Shown here one piece after another: positions 42,398-49,734 of a DNA stretch of 64,000 bases. Position 1 is the stretch's first letter. The number at the start of each line of letters is the position of its first letter. Source of the DNA: Treponema_C sp050937815 (lineage in GTDB: Bacteria > Spirochaetota > Spirochaetia > Treponematales > Treponemataceae). The notes below the pieces were generated by a model. The model was not told where the DNA came from, did not search any database, and worked only from the letters and a program-made list of their open reading frames with translations. The position numbers and the translations under genes were made by a program. The stretch lies in NCBI RefSeq assembly GCF_050937815.1, contig NZ_JACDIJ010000004.1, positions 1-64,000 on the forward strand, read 5' to 3'.

Positions 42398-43221
42398 GCC
42401 GTCCAGCCCCCATCCATCACGAGGTTTGCCCCCGTCATATATTTTGAGGCATCCGAGGCAAGAAAAATAAGGGCACCGTTATATTCATCCGCCTGCGCCA
42501 TTCGGCCTATCGGCATACGGTTACAATAATTTTTTTGAAATTCTTTATCTTGAGTGTCGCGATACACGCCTGAAGGGGTGAATGTATTTACTCTAATTCC
42601 CTGTTTTCCCCAATATGTGGCACAATAACGTGTAAGATTATAAATACCGCTTTTTGCAGCCGAGTAGGCAACGGGTTTAATAAAGGCGATACCGGTTTTT
42701 TCTTTTTTATACGCATAAATATCCTGAACGGGACTTACCATGCCGTAAATCGAACCGATATTTATAATCGAACCGCCTTTTTTGGCACGTACCATACGTT
42801 TACCGACAGCCTGCGTCATAAGAAAGGTACCTATGAGATTTACATTTACAACTTCACGGAAAATTTCTTCGGGAAAATCTTCAAAAGGCCCCGATACTTC
42901 AGGCGGCGCACTGGGCTGTGTATCGATTCCCGCGTTGTTTATAAGCACATCGGGGGTTCCCCACTTTGCTTCGAGTTTATCAAGAAATGCATTTATTTCG
43001 CTTTTATTTTGAATATCCGCCGCATATGCCGTAATAGAATCGCTTTCGGCAAGTTCCGCACCGAGTACTTTTTTAATACGCTCTTGGCTTACCGTTCGGG
43101 CAACAACCGCAACTTTCGAACCGCGCCGGTGAAATTCCTTTACGAATTCCGCACCGATTTGACCGAGCCCCCCGGTAACAACCACTATTTTTTCGGAAAC
43201 ATCAAACAAGGGATCTTTCAT
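42391..43221 (-). CDS. Short-chain dehydrogenase/reductase
   Basis: A 276-residue Rossmann oxidoreductase. TGGLGQIGAEF cofactor motif (about 16-26), NNAGIDTQPS, catalytic Ser in NIGSIYGM, an inserted YAYKKEKTGIAFIKP before the active-site YSAAK, and MTGANLVMDGGW at the end. Acidic/basic residues after strand 2 (VVARTVSQ) favour NADP or leave it open. The YKKEKTGIAFIKP insert is seen in SDRs tied to nonulosonic-acid pathways. It is the first gene of the TRAP operon; GAGGAG ribosome site. Confidence 0.85.
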   Translation of the reverse strand: MKDPLFDVSEKIVVVTGGLGQIGAEFVKEFHRRGSKVAVVARTVSQERIKKVLGAELAESDSITAYAADIQNKSEINAFLDKLEAKWGTPDVLINNAGIDTQPSAPPEVSGPFEDFPEEIFREVVNVNLIGTFLMTQAVGKRMVRAKKGGSIINIGSIYGMVSPVQDIYAYKKEKTGIAFIKPVAYSAAKSGIYNLTRYCATYWGKQGIRVNTFTPSGVYRDTQDKEFQKNYCNRMPIGRMAQADEYNGALIFLASDASKYMTGANLVMDGGWTAW

Positions 43222-43284
43222 TTTTTTTACTCCTCTATCATATAACCTAAAATAATATAAGCTAAAACATAACCGAACACTTTT

Positions 43285-43293
43285 TGTCTGACA
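43285..43293. promoter_or_regulatory. Putative operator 1 of the FCD-GntR regulator
   Basis: Palindrome TGTC-t-GACA (extended TTGTCTGACAG), close to the FadR-family pattern TnGTnnnACnA. It lies a few bases downstream of the predicted start of the minus-strand TRAP operon promoter (43307-43334). Confidence 0.65.
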
Positions 43294-43306
43294 GTCTTAC
43301 AACAAT

Positions 43307-43334
43307 ATTCTAGCACAGTTTAAAAAAATGTCAA
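43307..43334 (-). promoter_or_regulatory. Promoter of the SDR-lyase-TRAP operon
   Basis: Minus strand: TTGACA (43329-43334), 16-nt spacer, TAGAAT (43307-43312). Operator 1 begins 13 nt downstream of the -10 box. Confidence 0.75.
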
Positions 43335-43369
43335 GAAAAAACGTAAACGATTAAACAATGAGCTAATAA

Positions 43370-43396
43370 TTGACAAAGAACCGATTGTGTTATAGT
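43370..43396 (+). promoter_or_regulatory. Promoter of the FCD-GntR regulator gene
   Basis: TTGACA (43370-43375), 15-nt spacer, TATAGT (43391-43396). The predicted start near 43403 falls inside operator 2. Confidence 0.6.
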
Positions 43397-43400
43397 CTGA

Positions 43401-43409
43401 TGTCGGACA
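43401..43409. promoter_or_regulatory. Putative operator 2 of the FCD-GntR regulator
   Basis: Palindrome TGTC-g-GACA (extended ATGTCGGACAA), nearly identical to operator 1 at 43285-43293. It covers the start region of the regulator's own gene, which suggests autorepression. Confidence 0.65.
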
Positions 43410-43411
43410 AC

Positions 43412-44122
43412 ATGAAAACGATAACACGTATTCCGGTTACCTCGCAAATAGTAGACGCCATCAAAGAAGCCGTCAAAGAAGGGCAATTTCCCGTCGGTGA
43501 AAAACTGCCTGCGGAACTTTCGCTGTGCAAAATGATGAATGTAAGCCGCTCTTCGGTACGGGAAGCACTCTATCAACTTCAAGCACAGGGGTATGTAGAA
43601 TTAAAACCCGGAAAAGGTGCCTTTGTACGCAGCGGTTCTCCCGATGACAACCACGAAGCAATACGGCAATGGTTTATTTCGAGCGCACCGAATCTTGAAG
43701 AATATATGGAAGTACGGTTTGCAATAGACCCCCTCGCCGCTTCTCTTGCAGCCGAAAAAGGTACGGACAAAGAAATACAGCAACTTTCGTACATACACGT
43801 GCAATTTGTTGAAGCAAATAAAGAACAGGCTATTCCCCGGCTTGTATCCCTCGACGAGCAATTCCATACTCAAATTTTGGAAATGACGCATAATAAATTG
43901 CTTAAACAAATCAGCGAATTGCTGTTAAAGGAATTAAAACAATACCGCATGATGTCCATTTCGGCAAAAAAAAATTCGGACAATACAATTACCGAGCATT
44001 ATGCGATTTTACAGGCAATCCGCGAGCGCAACAAGGACAAAGCTCAAAAAGCCATGATTTTTCATTTAGACAAAGCACGCGAAGGAATCAATGCGGTTAT
44101 CCACGATAAAAAAGAACTGTAA
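43412..44122 (+). CDS. FCD-domain GntR (FadR-type) transcriptional regulator
   Basis: A 236-residue protein. N-terminal winged helix (SQIVDAIKEAVKEGQFPVGE, LCKMMNVSRSSVREALYQL, GYVELKPGKGAFV) and C-terminal FCD domain with metal-binding Asp/His residues (DEQFHTQILEMTHN, TEHYAILQAIRE, MIFHLDKAREG). In-frame starts exist at 43370 and 43400, but the promoter and operator cover them, so ATG 43412 is preferred; the leader would be only about ten bases. It is divergent from the TRAP operon and presumably represses it until an acidic sugar is present. Confidence 0.88.
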   Translation: MKTITRIPVTSQIVDAIKEAVKEGQFPVGEKLPAELSLCKMMNVSRSSVREALYQLQAQGYVELKPGKGAFVRSGSPDDNHEAIRQWFISSAPNLEEYMEVRFAIDPLAASLAAEKGTDKEIQQLSYIHVQFVEANKEQAIPRLVSLDEQFHTQILEMTHNKLLKQISELLLKELKQYRMMSISAKKNSDNTITEHYAILQAIRERNKDKAQKAMIFHLDKAREGINAVIHDKKEL

Positions 44123-44171
44123 AATGCGGTATACATCAATACAAATTCTACAAATGTAAACACGGCACTAC

Positions 44172-44201
44172 TGGACAATAAAGTTTATTTTGTGATATAA
44201 T
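44172..44201 (+). promoter_or_regulatory. Promoter of the infC-rpmI-rplT operon
   Basis: TGGACA (44172-44177), 18-nt spacer, TATAAT (44196-44201). The leader of about 70 nt begins with a small AAAGC-ttat-GCTTT hairpin. Confidence 0.65.
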
Positions 44202-44276
44202 AAAGCTTATGCTTTAGACTATCCTGTTTTTTGGAACTCGATTCGGGGAGTGTAAAAAAAACGGGAAGGAGGATCG

Positions 44277-44801
44277 TTGGCGGAAATAAAAGAAAAAGGG
44301 TTGCGGATTAACACACAAATCCGTGTACGTGAAGTACGGCTTATAGACAGCGAGGGCGGACAGCAGGGTATCGTTCCCACTATTCAAGCACTCGAAATGG
44401 CGAAAGAGCAAAATCTTGACTTGGTTGAAGTTGCTCCTACGGCAAACCCGCCGGTATGTAAAATACTGGATTACGGCAAGTATCGTTTTGAAATGGAAAA
44501 AAAGCTCCGTGATTCCAAGAAAAAACAAAAACTGCTGAAAATGAAAGAAATCCGTATGCAGCCGAAAATCGGCTCGGGCGATTTGGACTTTAAGTCGAAG
44601 CATATACAAGAGTTCCTGAATGAAGGAAACAAGGTAAAGGTAACCGTCCGTTTTAAAGGACGCGAACTTGCCCATACGGAATTGGGTCTTGTTGTTTTAC
44701 AGGAAGTCCTTAAACGGCTTGACGATTATGCAGTGGAAAAACAGCCGGCTATGGAAGGCCGCTTTATGTCCATGACCTTGAATCCGAAAGCCAAAAAATA
44801 A
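44277..44801 (+). CDS. infC: Translation initiation factor IF-3
   Basis: A 174-residue IF-3. N-terminal LRINTQIRVREVRLIDSEG and VEVAPTANPPVCKILDYGKY, linker rich in Lys (LRDSKKKQKLLKMKEIRM), and C-terminal domain KVKVTVRFKGRELAHTELG. It binds 30S and checks the start codon. The gene itself starts with TTG (44277-44279) behind a strong GAAGGAGG; no ATG fits the conserved N-terminus. An unusual start codon in infC is typical of autoregulation by IF-3. Confidence 0.96.
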   Translation: MAEIKEKGLRINTQIRVREVRLIDSEGGQQGIVPTIQALEMAKEQNLDLVEVAPTANPPVCKILDYGKYRFEMEKKLRDSKKKQKLLKMKEIRMQPKIGSGDLDFKSKHIQEFLNEGNKVKVTVRFKGRELAHTELGLVVLQEVLKRLDDYAVEKQPAMEGRFMSMTLNPKAKK

Positions 44802-44815
44802 CGAGGTAGAACAGT

Positions 44816-45016
44816 ATGCCAAAGATGAAATCAAAACGCAGCGCAGCAAAGCGTATGTCTTTTACCGGAAGCGGCAAAGTAAAGTACAAAAAAATGAACC
44901 TTCGCCATATTTTGACAAAAAAGGCGCAAAAGCGGAAGCGGCAGCTCCGCAGTTCGGGTATTTTAAGCAGTGCCGACTCGGCAAAGGTCCGAAAGCAGCT
45001 TTTACCCTACGGCTGA
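44816..45016 (+). CDS. rpmI: Ribosomal protein L35
   Basis: A 66-residue basic protein: MPKMKSKRSAAKRMSFTGSG at the start, KKMNLRHILTKKAQKRKRQL in the middle. Full length for bL35. It follows infC by 14 nt in the universal infC-rpmI-rplT order. Confidence 0.97.
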   Translation: MPKMKSKRSAAKRMSFTGSGKVKYKKMNLRHILTKKAQKRKRQLRSSGILSSADSAKVRKQLLPYG

Positions 45017-45019
45017 AAA

Positions 45020-45077
45020 ATCAAGACATACGATACATGACGTGATTGTCACTATCGAATCTTGATGTAATTTTTTT
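45020..45077 (+). promoter_or_regulatory. Structured rpmI-rplT spacer, possible L20 regulatory site
   Basis: Nested pairs ATCAAGA/TCTTGAT (45020-45026 with 45060-45066), GATA/TATC and TGAC/GTCA, followed by a T7 run (45071-45077) just before the rplT ribosome site. It resembles an attenuator or a 23S-mimic bound by L20. Confidence 0.55.
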
Positions 45078-45091
45078 ATAGGAGAAATACA

Positions 45092-45451
45092 ATGTCAAGA
45101 GCAATAGACGGTTCAAAAAGGCTTAACCGCCGCAAAAAGATTTTGAAACTTGCAAAAGGTTTCCGCGGACGCCGAAGTACAAACTTTAAGGCGGCAAAGG
45201 ATGCCGTAACCCAAGCATTAGCCGATTCCTATGTAGGACGAAGAGATAAAAAAGGCACTATGCGTTCTTTGTGGATAAGCAGACTTAATGCTGCCGTCAG
45301 AAGCGAGGGAATGACTTATTCGCGCTTTATTGAAGGTTTGACAAAAGCAAACGTAATTATCAACCGTAAAGCTTTATCCAATATGGCAATTGAAGATCCG
45401 GAAGCCTTTAAAGCCGTTGTCGCAACCGCAAAAAAAGCTGCCGGAGTATAA
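45092..45451 (+). CDS. rplT: Ribosomal protein L20
   Basis: A 119-residue bL20: MSRAIDGSKRLNRRKKILKL, AKGFRGRRSTNFKAAKDAV, then RDKKGTMRSLWISRLNAAVR and SRFIEGLTKANVIINRK. It binds 23S rRNA early in 50S assembly and often represses its own operon. GGAGAA ribosome site. Confidence 0.97.
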   Translation: MSRAIDGSKRLNRRKKILKLAKGFRGRRSTNFKAAKDAVTQALADSYVGRRDKKGTMRSLWISRLNAAVRSEGMTYSRFIEGLTKANVIINRKALSNMAIEDPEAFKAVVATAKKAAGV

Positions 45452-45454
45452 TAC

Positions 45455-45862
45455 ATGATATCCCTGAATCAAATTCAGCTCCTGGAACAAAAAGTAGAAA
45501 GCGTTTTGCAGCTGGTTTCACAGTTGCAAAACGAAAAATCGGATCTTGAAAATCAAAATGCCGATTTGAAAATGCAGCTGCAAAAAATTACCGCAAAATA
45601 CGAGCATTTTGAACAAGACGGAGCGAAAATCGAGCAGGGAATTTTAAGCGTGCTGAACCGCCTCAATGATATGGAAGATGCGGTTCAGCTCGTATTGGAC
45701 AAAGAACCCAGTCCGACTTCAAATATAAAAACCGCAAATACCCCCGAAGATGCCGCAATACCTTCCGATACCGGCGCGGCAAAACAAACGGAAATATCGG
45801 ATCAGTACGAAGCGGAAAAACCGCCGCTAAAACCTGTAGGTGAGCAATTGGATATATTCTGA
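45455..45862 (+). CDS. ZapB-like coiled-coil protein, probable divisome partner of ZapA
   Basis: A 135-residue protein; residues 1-60 form a strong coiled coil (LEQKVESVLQLVSQLQNEKS, LENQNADLKMQLQKITAKYE), the rest is acidic and likely disordered. It begins 3 nt after rplT, with the ribosome site inside the rplT end, and its stop overlaps the zapA start (TGATG). Pairing with ZapA and coiled-coil size suggest a ZapB-type role in Z-ring positioning; the sequence alone does not prove it. Confidence 0.72.
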   Translation: MISLNQIQLLEQKVESVLQLVSQLQNEKSDLENQNADLKMQLQKITAKYEHFEQDGAKIEQGILSVLNRLNDMEDAVQLVLDKEPSPTSNIKTANTPEDAAIPSDTGAAKQTEISDQYEAEKPPLKPVGEQLDIF

Positions 45863-46173
45863 TGGGAACTTTAAATATCAATATATTGGGAACTTCATTC
45901 AGCATCCAGGCAAAGGAAGACGACCGATATCTTGAAAACTTATTAGCCCGTTATAAAACGCTTACTTCCCACATCGAAAATGCATCGGGATTAAAAGATA
46001 ATTTAAAAATAGCTATTATGGCAGGTATCAGTCTTTGCGACGAATTGCATCGCACAAAATATCACAATAAAAAAAATGCAATACAGCAAAGCACGGTTGA
46101 CGATACGGAATCGGCCGAAGCAGAAAGAATTACTTTAAAGCTGATAGAAAATATTGACAGGATTTTACAATAA
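45862..46173 (+). CDS. zapA: Cell division protein ZapA
   Basis: A 103-residue protein with the ZapA pattern: NINILGTSFSIQAKEDDRYL at the N-terminus (the LGTSFxI...ED..YL motif), followed by helices (LKDNLKIAIMAGISLCDELH) for dimer and tetramer formation. ZapA bundles FtsZ filaments. It overlaps the upstream gene and shares one base with yaiI. Confidence 0.87.
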   Translation: MGTLNINILGTSFSIQAKEDDRYLENLLARYKTLTSHIENASGLKDNLKIAIMAGISLCDELHRTKYHNKKNAIQQSTVDDTESAEAERITLKLIENIDRILQ

Positions 46174-46673
46174 TGCAAGCTTTTACTGTTTGGGTCGATG
46201 CGGATTCCTGTCCGATCGGTGTACGGGATATGATTATACGCTTTGCCCAAAGACTTAAAATTCCTACGGTTTTTACTGCGAACCGTCCCATTCCCCTAAA
46301 TACCCGCTGTTCGTTTATACGGATGACCGTATCGGAAACGACTCCCGATGCGGCGGATAATTATATCGTCGAACATTGCAGTCCGGCCGATATAGCCGTA
46401 ACGAGAGACATTCCCCTCGCCTCTCGGCTCATCGATAAGGGTATAAGGGTACTGAATGACCGCGGAACGGTATATACCCGAGAAAACATCGGGGAACGCC
46501 TTTCGCTGCGCAATTTTAATTTGGAACTCTATGAAAACGGTTTGGCAGGAGAAAAAACAAGCAGTTTCGGTAAAAAAGAATTGAATTTATTTGCCAACAG
46601 TTTTGACAAAGAACTGCAAAAAAAAATAAAAGAGCTTAGGTTTCAGGCCACGCAGCCTTTATCGAACGAATAA
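46173..46673 (+). CDS. YaiI/YqxD family protein (DUF188)
   Basis: A 166-residue protein of the UPF0178 group: VWVDADSCPIGVRDMIIRFA near the start, TRDIPLASRLIDKG in the middle and LNDRGTVYTRENIGERLSLR. The fold is PIN-like, with acidic residues kept, but no activity has been settled for the family. Its last 38 bases overlap the convergent HD-GYP gene. Confidence 0.9.
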   Translation: MQAFTVWVDADSCPIGVRDMIIRFAQRLKIPTVFTANRPIPLNTRCSFIRMTVSETTPDAADNYIVEHCSPADIAVTRDIPLASRLIDKGIRVLNDRGTVYTRENIGERLSLRNFNLELYENGLAGEKTSSFGKKELNLFANSFDKELQKKIKELRFQATQPLSNE

Positions 46674-47874
46674 TAGGCTGAATTTCCAAAAAAGCTTTTA
46701 CAATTTCCGGGTCAAACTGTTTTCCCGCCTGCGAAGATATTTCTTCAAGCACATGTTCGTCATCCCAAGCTTCTTTATATACACGCTTTGACGAAAGCGC
46801 ATCAAAGACATCCGCCAAAGCTACAATGCGTGCCGCCAAAGGGATTTCTTCACCGGCCATCGGAGAGCGCCCTATAAAAGAACCTATATTCTCAAGCGTC
46901 ACCTTCGACATATCGATGTGCCCCGGATAGCCGGTACCGTCCCAGCGCTCATGGTGATGTAAAGAAACATCAAAGGCCATTGCATCCAAGGGCGATTCAA
47001 TCGAAGAAAAAAACATAGCTCCGATAACCGTATGCGCTTTTATCATATTGTATTCTTCCGGTGTAAAAATACGCGGCAGTTTTAAAATACTGTCGGATAT
47101 TCCTACCTTTCCCACATCATGGAGCATTGCCGCAATTTTTAATTTATCCCTGAATTTATGGGCTTCTTCCGAAGGAATTTTACGGTGAAATGCCCAGCGG
47201 TCATAAATTTCAACCGCATAACTCGATACCCGGTTTACATGGGGACCGGTTTCCTTCGGATCGCGTAAACCTGCCATGCTGATCATGCGCATAACCATTG
47301 CACGGGTTAATTTTGCCCATTCCAAAGCTTGAACGGCAGCAGTTGCAAAGTGCTGCACAAACATTACATCTTCTTCATTAAAAGGGATAATAACACTGCC
47401 CTCGCTGCGTCTGTTTATTATCTGTAAAACACCTAAATTTTCTTTTGTCCGGGTAATAAGGGGTACCGTCAATACCGATTTACTGCGGTAGCCGGTAAGT
47501 AAATCCGGTTGTTTATTGAATTTATAGGGTTTATCGTCGGGAATACGGTATACGTCCGGAATATTAAGTGTCGTACCCGTTAAAACACTGTATCCTGAAA
47601 TGGAACCCTCGTTTACTTGAAATGTAAAGGAAGCGAACGGAACTTTTTGGCCGGATTCAAGCTGCTTTTCCAGTGTTTCGTTTTGGGCGCATTTTATTGT
47701 AAGCATGTTTTTTTCATGAATATAGATGGAACCGGCATCGGCATTGGTAATGCGGCGGACTTCGAAAAGAAGTTTTTCCAGTAAAATATCCATATCTTGA
47801 ATTTCATTTAAGAGACGCGCCGATTCGATGCTTTGTTTTAATTTTTGTTCCGACAACTTTTGCGAATAGGACAT
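46636..47874 (-). CDS. GAF-HD-GYP cyclic-di-GMP phosphodiesterase
   Basis: A 412-residue cytoplasmic protein. GAF domain at about 20-175 (RITNADAGSIYIHEKNMLTI, GVLQIINRRSEG), then HD-GYP with MLHDVGKVGI (about 248-257), HHHERWDGTGYPG (about 304-316) and IVALADVFDALSS. The metal- and GYP-loop residues are present, so it should hydrolyse c-di-GMP under control of a GAF ligand. Start ATG 47874 (MSYSQKL) is favoured over TTG 47889. It overlaps yaiI tail to tail. Confidence 0.93.
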   Translation of the reverse strand: MSYSQKLSEQKLKQSIESARLLNEIQDMDILLEKLLFEVRRITNADAGSIYIHEKNMLTIKCAQNETLEKQLESGQKVPFASFTFQVNEGSISGYSVLTGTTLNIPDVYRIPDDKPYKFNKQPDLLTGYRSKSVLTVPLITRTKENLGVLQIINRRSEGSVIIPFNEEDVMFVQHFATAAVQALEWAKLTRAMVMRMISMAGLRDPKETGPHVNRVSSYAVEIYDRWAFHRKIPSEEAHKFRDKLKIAAMLHDVGKVGISDSILKLPRIFTPEEYNMIKAHTVIGAMFFSSIESPLDAMAFDVSLHHHERWDGTGYPGHIDMSKVTLENIGSFIGRSPMAGEEIPLAARIVALADVFDALSSKRVYKEAWDDEHVLEEISSQAGKQFDPEIVKAFLEIQPIIRSIKAAWPET

Positions 47875-47977
47875 AATCACCAAATCCAAATATAAAAAAA
47901 TACCATGCGGAAACCGCTTCTAGTGTACAAAACACTATAGCGCAAAACTTCTATATTGTCCAGCGTAAAACGGATTT

Positions 47978-48871
47978 TTAACGGGCTTTTACTTTAGGCG
48001 TTTTTTGTATCAATGCAAAATAAAGAGGACCTGCGCCGCCTTGTACATCCGGTAAAATACAATAGCCGTATTCGGTGTGCTCATAACCGGGAAGAGAATA
48101 AGGCGAAACCGGCATATGAATCGGAGCAAGAACGGCGTTTCCAAATTTCTTCAGCAATTTTTCAATAGTTCCGTCATTTTCCTGAGGCGCAAGGGCGCAG
48201 GTTACGTAAAGAAGGTAACCTCCGTTTTTTAAAAGCCTAAAAGCGGAGGACAACAAAGCCCATTGCCGTTGCGCTAAGTGTTTTATACGGGAAGCCGACC
48301 ATTGGTTCAAATATTTTTGATTCTGCAAAACGTGCCGCTCCGAAGAACAGGGCGCATCAAGCAAAACGGCATCGAAAATTTCCTGTTCGAAGAGGCACCA
48401 GCGGGCGCCGTCGTAACCGGTTGTTTTAATACGAGAACGTATTAAAGAATCGGTGTATGTATCCAAAACCGAAGCAAGCCGTGCTCTGCGCGTGCCGGAA
48501 AGCTCATTGCATACAAAAACATCGGGCAATACACCGAATTCTTTGTTTTGTGCAGCCGTATTTTTTGCAAAATCTTCCATACGCTGTGCAAGCACAAGAC
48601 TTTTTCCGCCCGGAGCGGCACATAAATCCAAAATGTTTTTGCAGCCCTCTATCGGTAACACAAAAGCCGCTAAAACACTTGCCGCGTCTAAAAAATAATC
48701 TTTAGCGTCGGTTCCGTTTTTCGGTGCAAGCGGCAGATATCGGGAAGGTTCAAGCAATGCCGCACGTAAATGCGGCCAGCGCTCTTTATACACATGTGAA
48801 TAAAAGTCATTAAAACCTTCGCCGCCTTTAGCAATCCGATTTTTAGAAGACTGTGCAGATTGTTTTCCCAT
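47978..48871 (-). CDS. RNA m5C methyltransferase, RsmB/NOL1-NOP2-Sun family
   Basis: A 297-residue enzyme: SAM-binding DLCAAPGGKSLVLAQR, VFVCNELSGTRRARLASVL, motif IV DAPCSSERHVL with its release cysteine, and motif VI YVTCALAPQEN with the nucleophile cysteine. It methylates a cytosine in rRNA or tRNA; the position is unknown. ATG 48871 has AAGGA and is preferred to an in-frame start at 48919. Last gene of the minus-strand chain from oadG, though it is separated by 86 nt. Confidence 0.9.
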   Translation of the reverse strand: MGKQSAQSSKNRIAKGGEGFNDFYSHVYKERWPHLRAALLEPSRYLPLAPKNGTDAKDYFLDAASVLAAFVLPIEGCKNILDLCAAPGGKSLVLAQRMEDFAKNTAAQNKEFGVLPDVFVCNELSGTRRARLASVLDTYTDSLIRSRIKTTGYDGARWCLFEQEIFDAVLLDAPCSSERHVLQNQKYLNQWSASRIKHLAQRQWALLSSAFRLLKNGGYLLYVTCALAPQENDGTIEKLLKKFGNAVLAPIHMPVSPYSLPGYEHTEYGYCILPDVQGGAGPLYFALIQKTPKVKAR

Positions 48872-48957
48872 AAAAATCCTTTTTTTACGATAACCGAAAC
48901 CGATATGCGGTAAATACACAAACGGTATAATTCGGCTTTACTAAGCGCTGCGCAATT

Positions 48958-49734
48958 TCAGACAATCTTATTATCTTCACAAGCTTGCCACAAAGTGTCG
49001 GTATGCAGCAGCGGCGCACGGATATCCATTAAAGCACCCGTTACCGGATGTTCAAACCGAAGCTCGGCGGCATGAAGCCGTATGCCGCCGAGCGGATCCG
49101 AACGGCGGGCGCCGTATTTTACATCGCCTTTAATGTAAAAACCTTCGTGAGCAAGCTGACAACGTATTTGATGGGTACGTCCGGTTAAAAGTTCGATTTC
49201 GGCATAGGTATAACGCTCGGTGCAACGAACCGGCCGCCATAAAAGGCGGGCAAGCTTTGCTTTTCGGGCCGTTTTATCGCACACAAAGGCTTTTTGCTTT
49301 TTTGCGTCAAACCTGAGGTAGTGTTCAAGCAAAGTAAAATCGTTCGATACGGGAATACACCCTTCAAGAACGGCCTTATAAAGTTTTTTAATACTGCCGA
49401 TATTTTTTTGACGTGCGGTAAATTGCCTTTGTAAAACAGCCGTCAGCGTTTTGTCGAAAACCAAAAGAACGGCGCCCGATACGGGTCTGTCAAGTCGGTT
49501 AAAGCAATGAATAAAATCGGGTACTTCGCAGCTGCCTTTGCAGTGCAGTTTAAAACATTCGGTAAATATAAAGGGCAGATATGCGGCTTTGTCTTCCTTA
49601 CTATCGGGGCAAGCTTCACAAATGTCGCCGCATGCTTTATTAAATACGGCAAGATGAGAATCCATATACAAAATCCGTTTTGCGCTATACTCCCCTGCCG
49701 TTTCAACGGCGGCAGCTTTATTTCCAGTGTGCAT
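48958..49734 (-). CDS. RluA-family RNA pseudouridine synthase
   Basis: A 258-residue synthase without an S4 domain. FNRLDRPVSGAVLLVFDKT carries the catalytic Asp (RLD), followed by KLYKAVLEGCIP, ELLTGRTHQIRCQLAHEGF and GIRLHAAELRFEHP. It isomerises uridine in rRNA or tRNA; target unknown. ATG 49734 overlaps the end of nagZ by 17 nt. Confidence 0.92.
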   Translation of the reverse strand: MHTGNKAAAVETAGEYSAKRILYMDSHLAVFNKACGDICEACPDSKEDKAAYLPFIFTECFKLHCKGSCEVPDFIHCFNRLDRPVSGAVLLVFDKTLTAVLQRQFTARQKNIGSIKKLYKAVLEGCIPVSNDFTLLEHYLRFDAKKQKAFVCDKTARKAKLARLLWRPVRCTERYTYAEIELLTGRTHQIRCQLAHEGFYIKGDVKYGARRSDPLGGIRLHAAELRFEHPVTGALMDIRAPLLHTDTLWQACEDNKIV

